The notes below the pieces were generated by a model. The model did no database searches. It saw only the letters and a program-made list of their open reading frames with translations, and had not been told where the DNA came from. The translations under genes were made by a program, and so were the position numbers. Below, piece by piece: positions 14,010 to 14,124 of a stretch of 14,124 nucleotides of DNA. The DNA comes from Stramentimicrobium sp964525625 (GTDB taxonomy: Bacteria > Atribacterota > Phoenicimicrobiia > Phoenicimicrobiales > Stramentimicrobiaceae), in contig CAZGKY010000052.1 of NCBI GenBank assembly GCA_964525625.1, positions 1-14,124 on the forward strand, read 5' to 3'. Every line of letters starts with the position of its first letter. The first letter of the stretch is position 1.

Positions 14010-14065
14010 TTTAGGGGGAGAGAGCAGGGAAGGATTTCGGTTCTTCCCTTCTTAATCCCCCTAAA
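14010..14065 (+). other. Pre-16S leader hairpin
   Basis: TTTAGGGGG (14010-14018) pairs perfectly with CCCCCTAAA (14057-14065), extended by an A-T pair inward. An inner stem GGGAAG (14027-14032) with CTTCCC (14043-14048) adds a second helix. The structure ends a base or two before the expected 5' end of mature 16S. A role in processing or folding is inferred. Confidence 0.55.
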
Positions 14066-14066
14066 G

Positions 14067-14124
14067 AGAACGGAGAGTTTGATCCTGGCTCAGGACGAAC
14101 GCTGGCGGCGTGCCTAACACATGC
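14067..14124 (+). rRNA. 16S ribosomal RNA, 5' end only
   Basis: AGAGTTTGATCCTGGCTCAG at 14074-14093 is the universal bacterial 16S 5' site, equivalent to E. coli positions 8-27. Counting back puts the mature 5' end near 14067. The following GACGAACGCTGGCGGCGTGC and AACACATGC are standard helix 3-6 sequence. The gene continues beyond the window; 58 bases are too few for taxonomic placement. Confidence 0.98.

Noticed and set aside
1..14124. CRISPR array, insertion sequence, prophage or toxin-antitoxin pair
   Set aside because: No direct repeat array, transposase, integrase, phage gene or toxin/antitoxin motif was found on either strand.

Overview
This 14.1 kb window is low-GC bacterial DNA with every recognisable gene on the + strand. 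It most likely comes from an anaerobe. The main evidence is a four-subunit pyruvate:ferredoxin oxidoreductase, an oxygen-sensitive enzyme. A large SRP RNA with an Alu domain lies between tRNA-Ser and dnaX, and a PdxS/PdxT vitamin B6 pathway is present; both are arrangements familiar from Firmicutes-type bacteria. The last 58 bases are the 5' end of a 16S rRNA gene, too short to place the organism. A clostridial Firmicute or a low-GC anaerobic candidate phylum such as Atribacterota would both fit; this is inference.

Layout. Positions 1-5450 hold loosely spaced, apparently independently transcribed genes: a HEAT-repeat protein, a cysteine-rich DUF3795 protein, an OsmC-like protein, a C45/AAT-type Ntn hydrolase, a YbaK-type deacylase, a flavodoxin-domain protein and endonuclease III. 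Gaps between them are AT-rich. Two copies of one palindromic element lie at 40-81 and 3835-3886. Positions 5454-5917 look empty. From 5918 the character changes. A TATAAT box sits directly before tRNA-Ser(GGA), followed by SRP RNA, dnaX, ybaB, recR and porG-porD-porA-porB. The protein genes are tightly spaced, with no visible terminator until a hairpin at 12120-12167. A second unit, pdxS-pdxT, follows. Then comes an rRNA promoter (TTGACA-17-TAATAT), a structured leader with a boxA antitermination site, and the start of 16S rRNA.

How the genes work together. DnaX, YbaB and RecR serve replication and recombinational repair; the grouping is conserved in many bacteria. PorGDAB would interconvert pyruvate, CoA and acetyl-CoA with ferredoxin as electron partner. 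PdxS and PdxT form the PLP synthase. Upstream, OsmC, YbaK, the flavodoxin protein and Nth are stress, quality-control and repair functions without an obvious shared pathway.

Three gene starts were moved downstream of the longest reading frame because a strong Shine-Dalgarno sequence and family length both favour the internal ATG (porG, porA, pdxS). I found no clearly new multi-gene system. The least explained signals are the paired palindromes, the alternative hairpins in the rRNA leader, and the apparent continuation of the repair-gene operon into the por genes.
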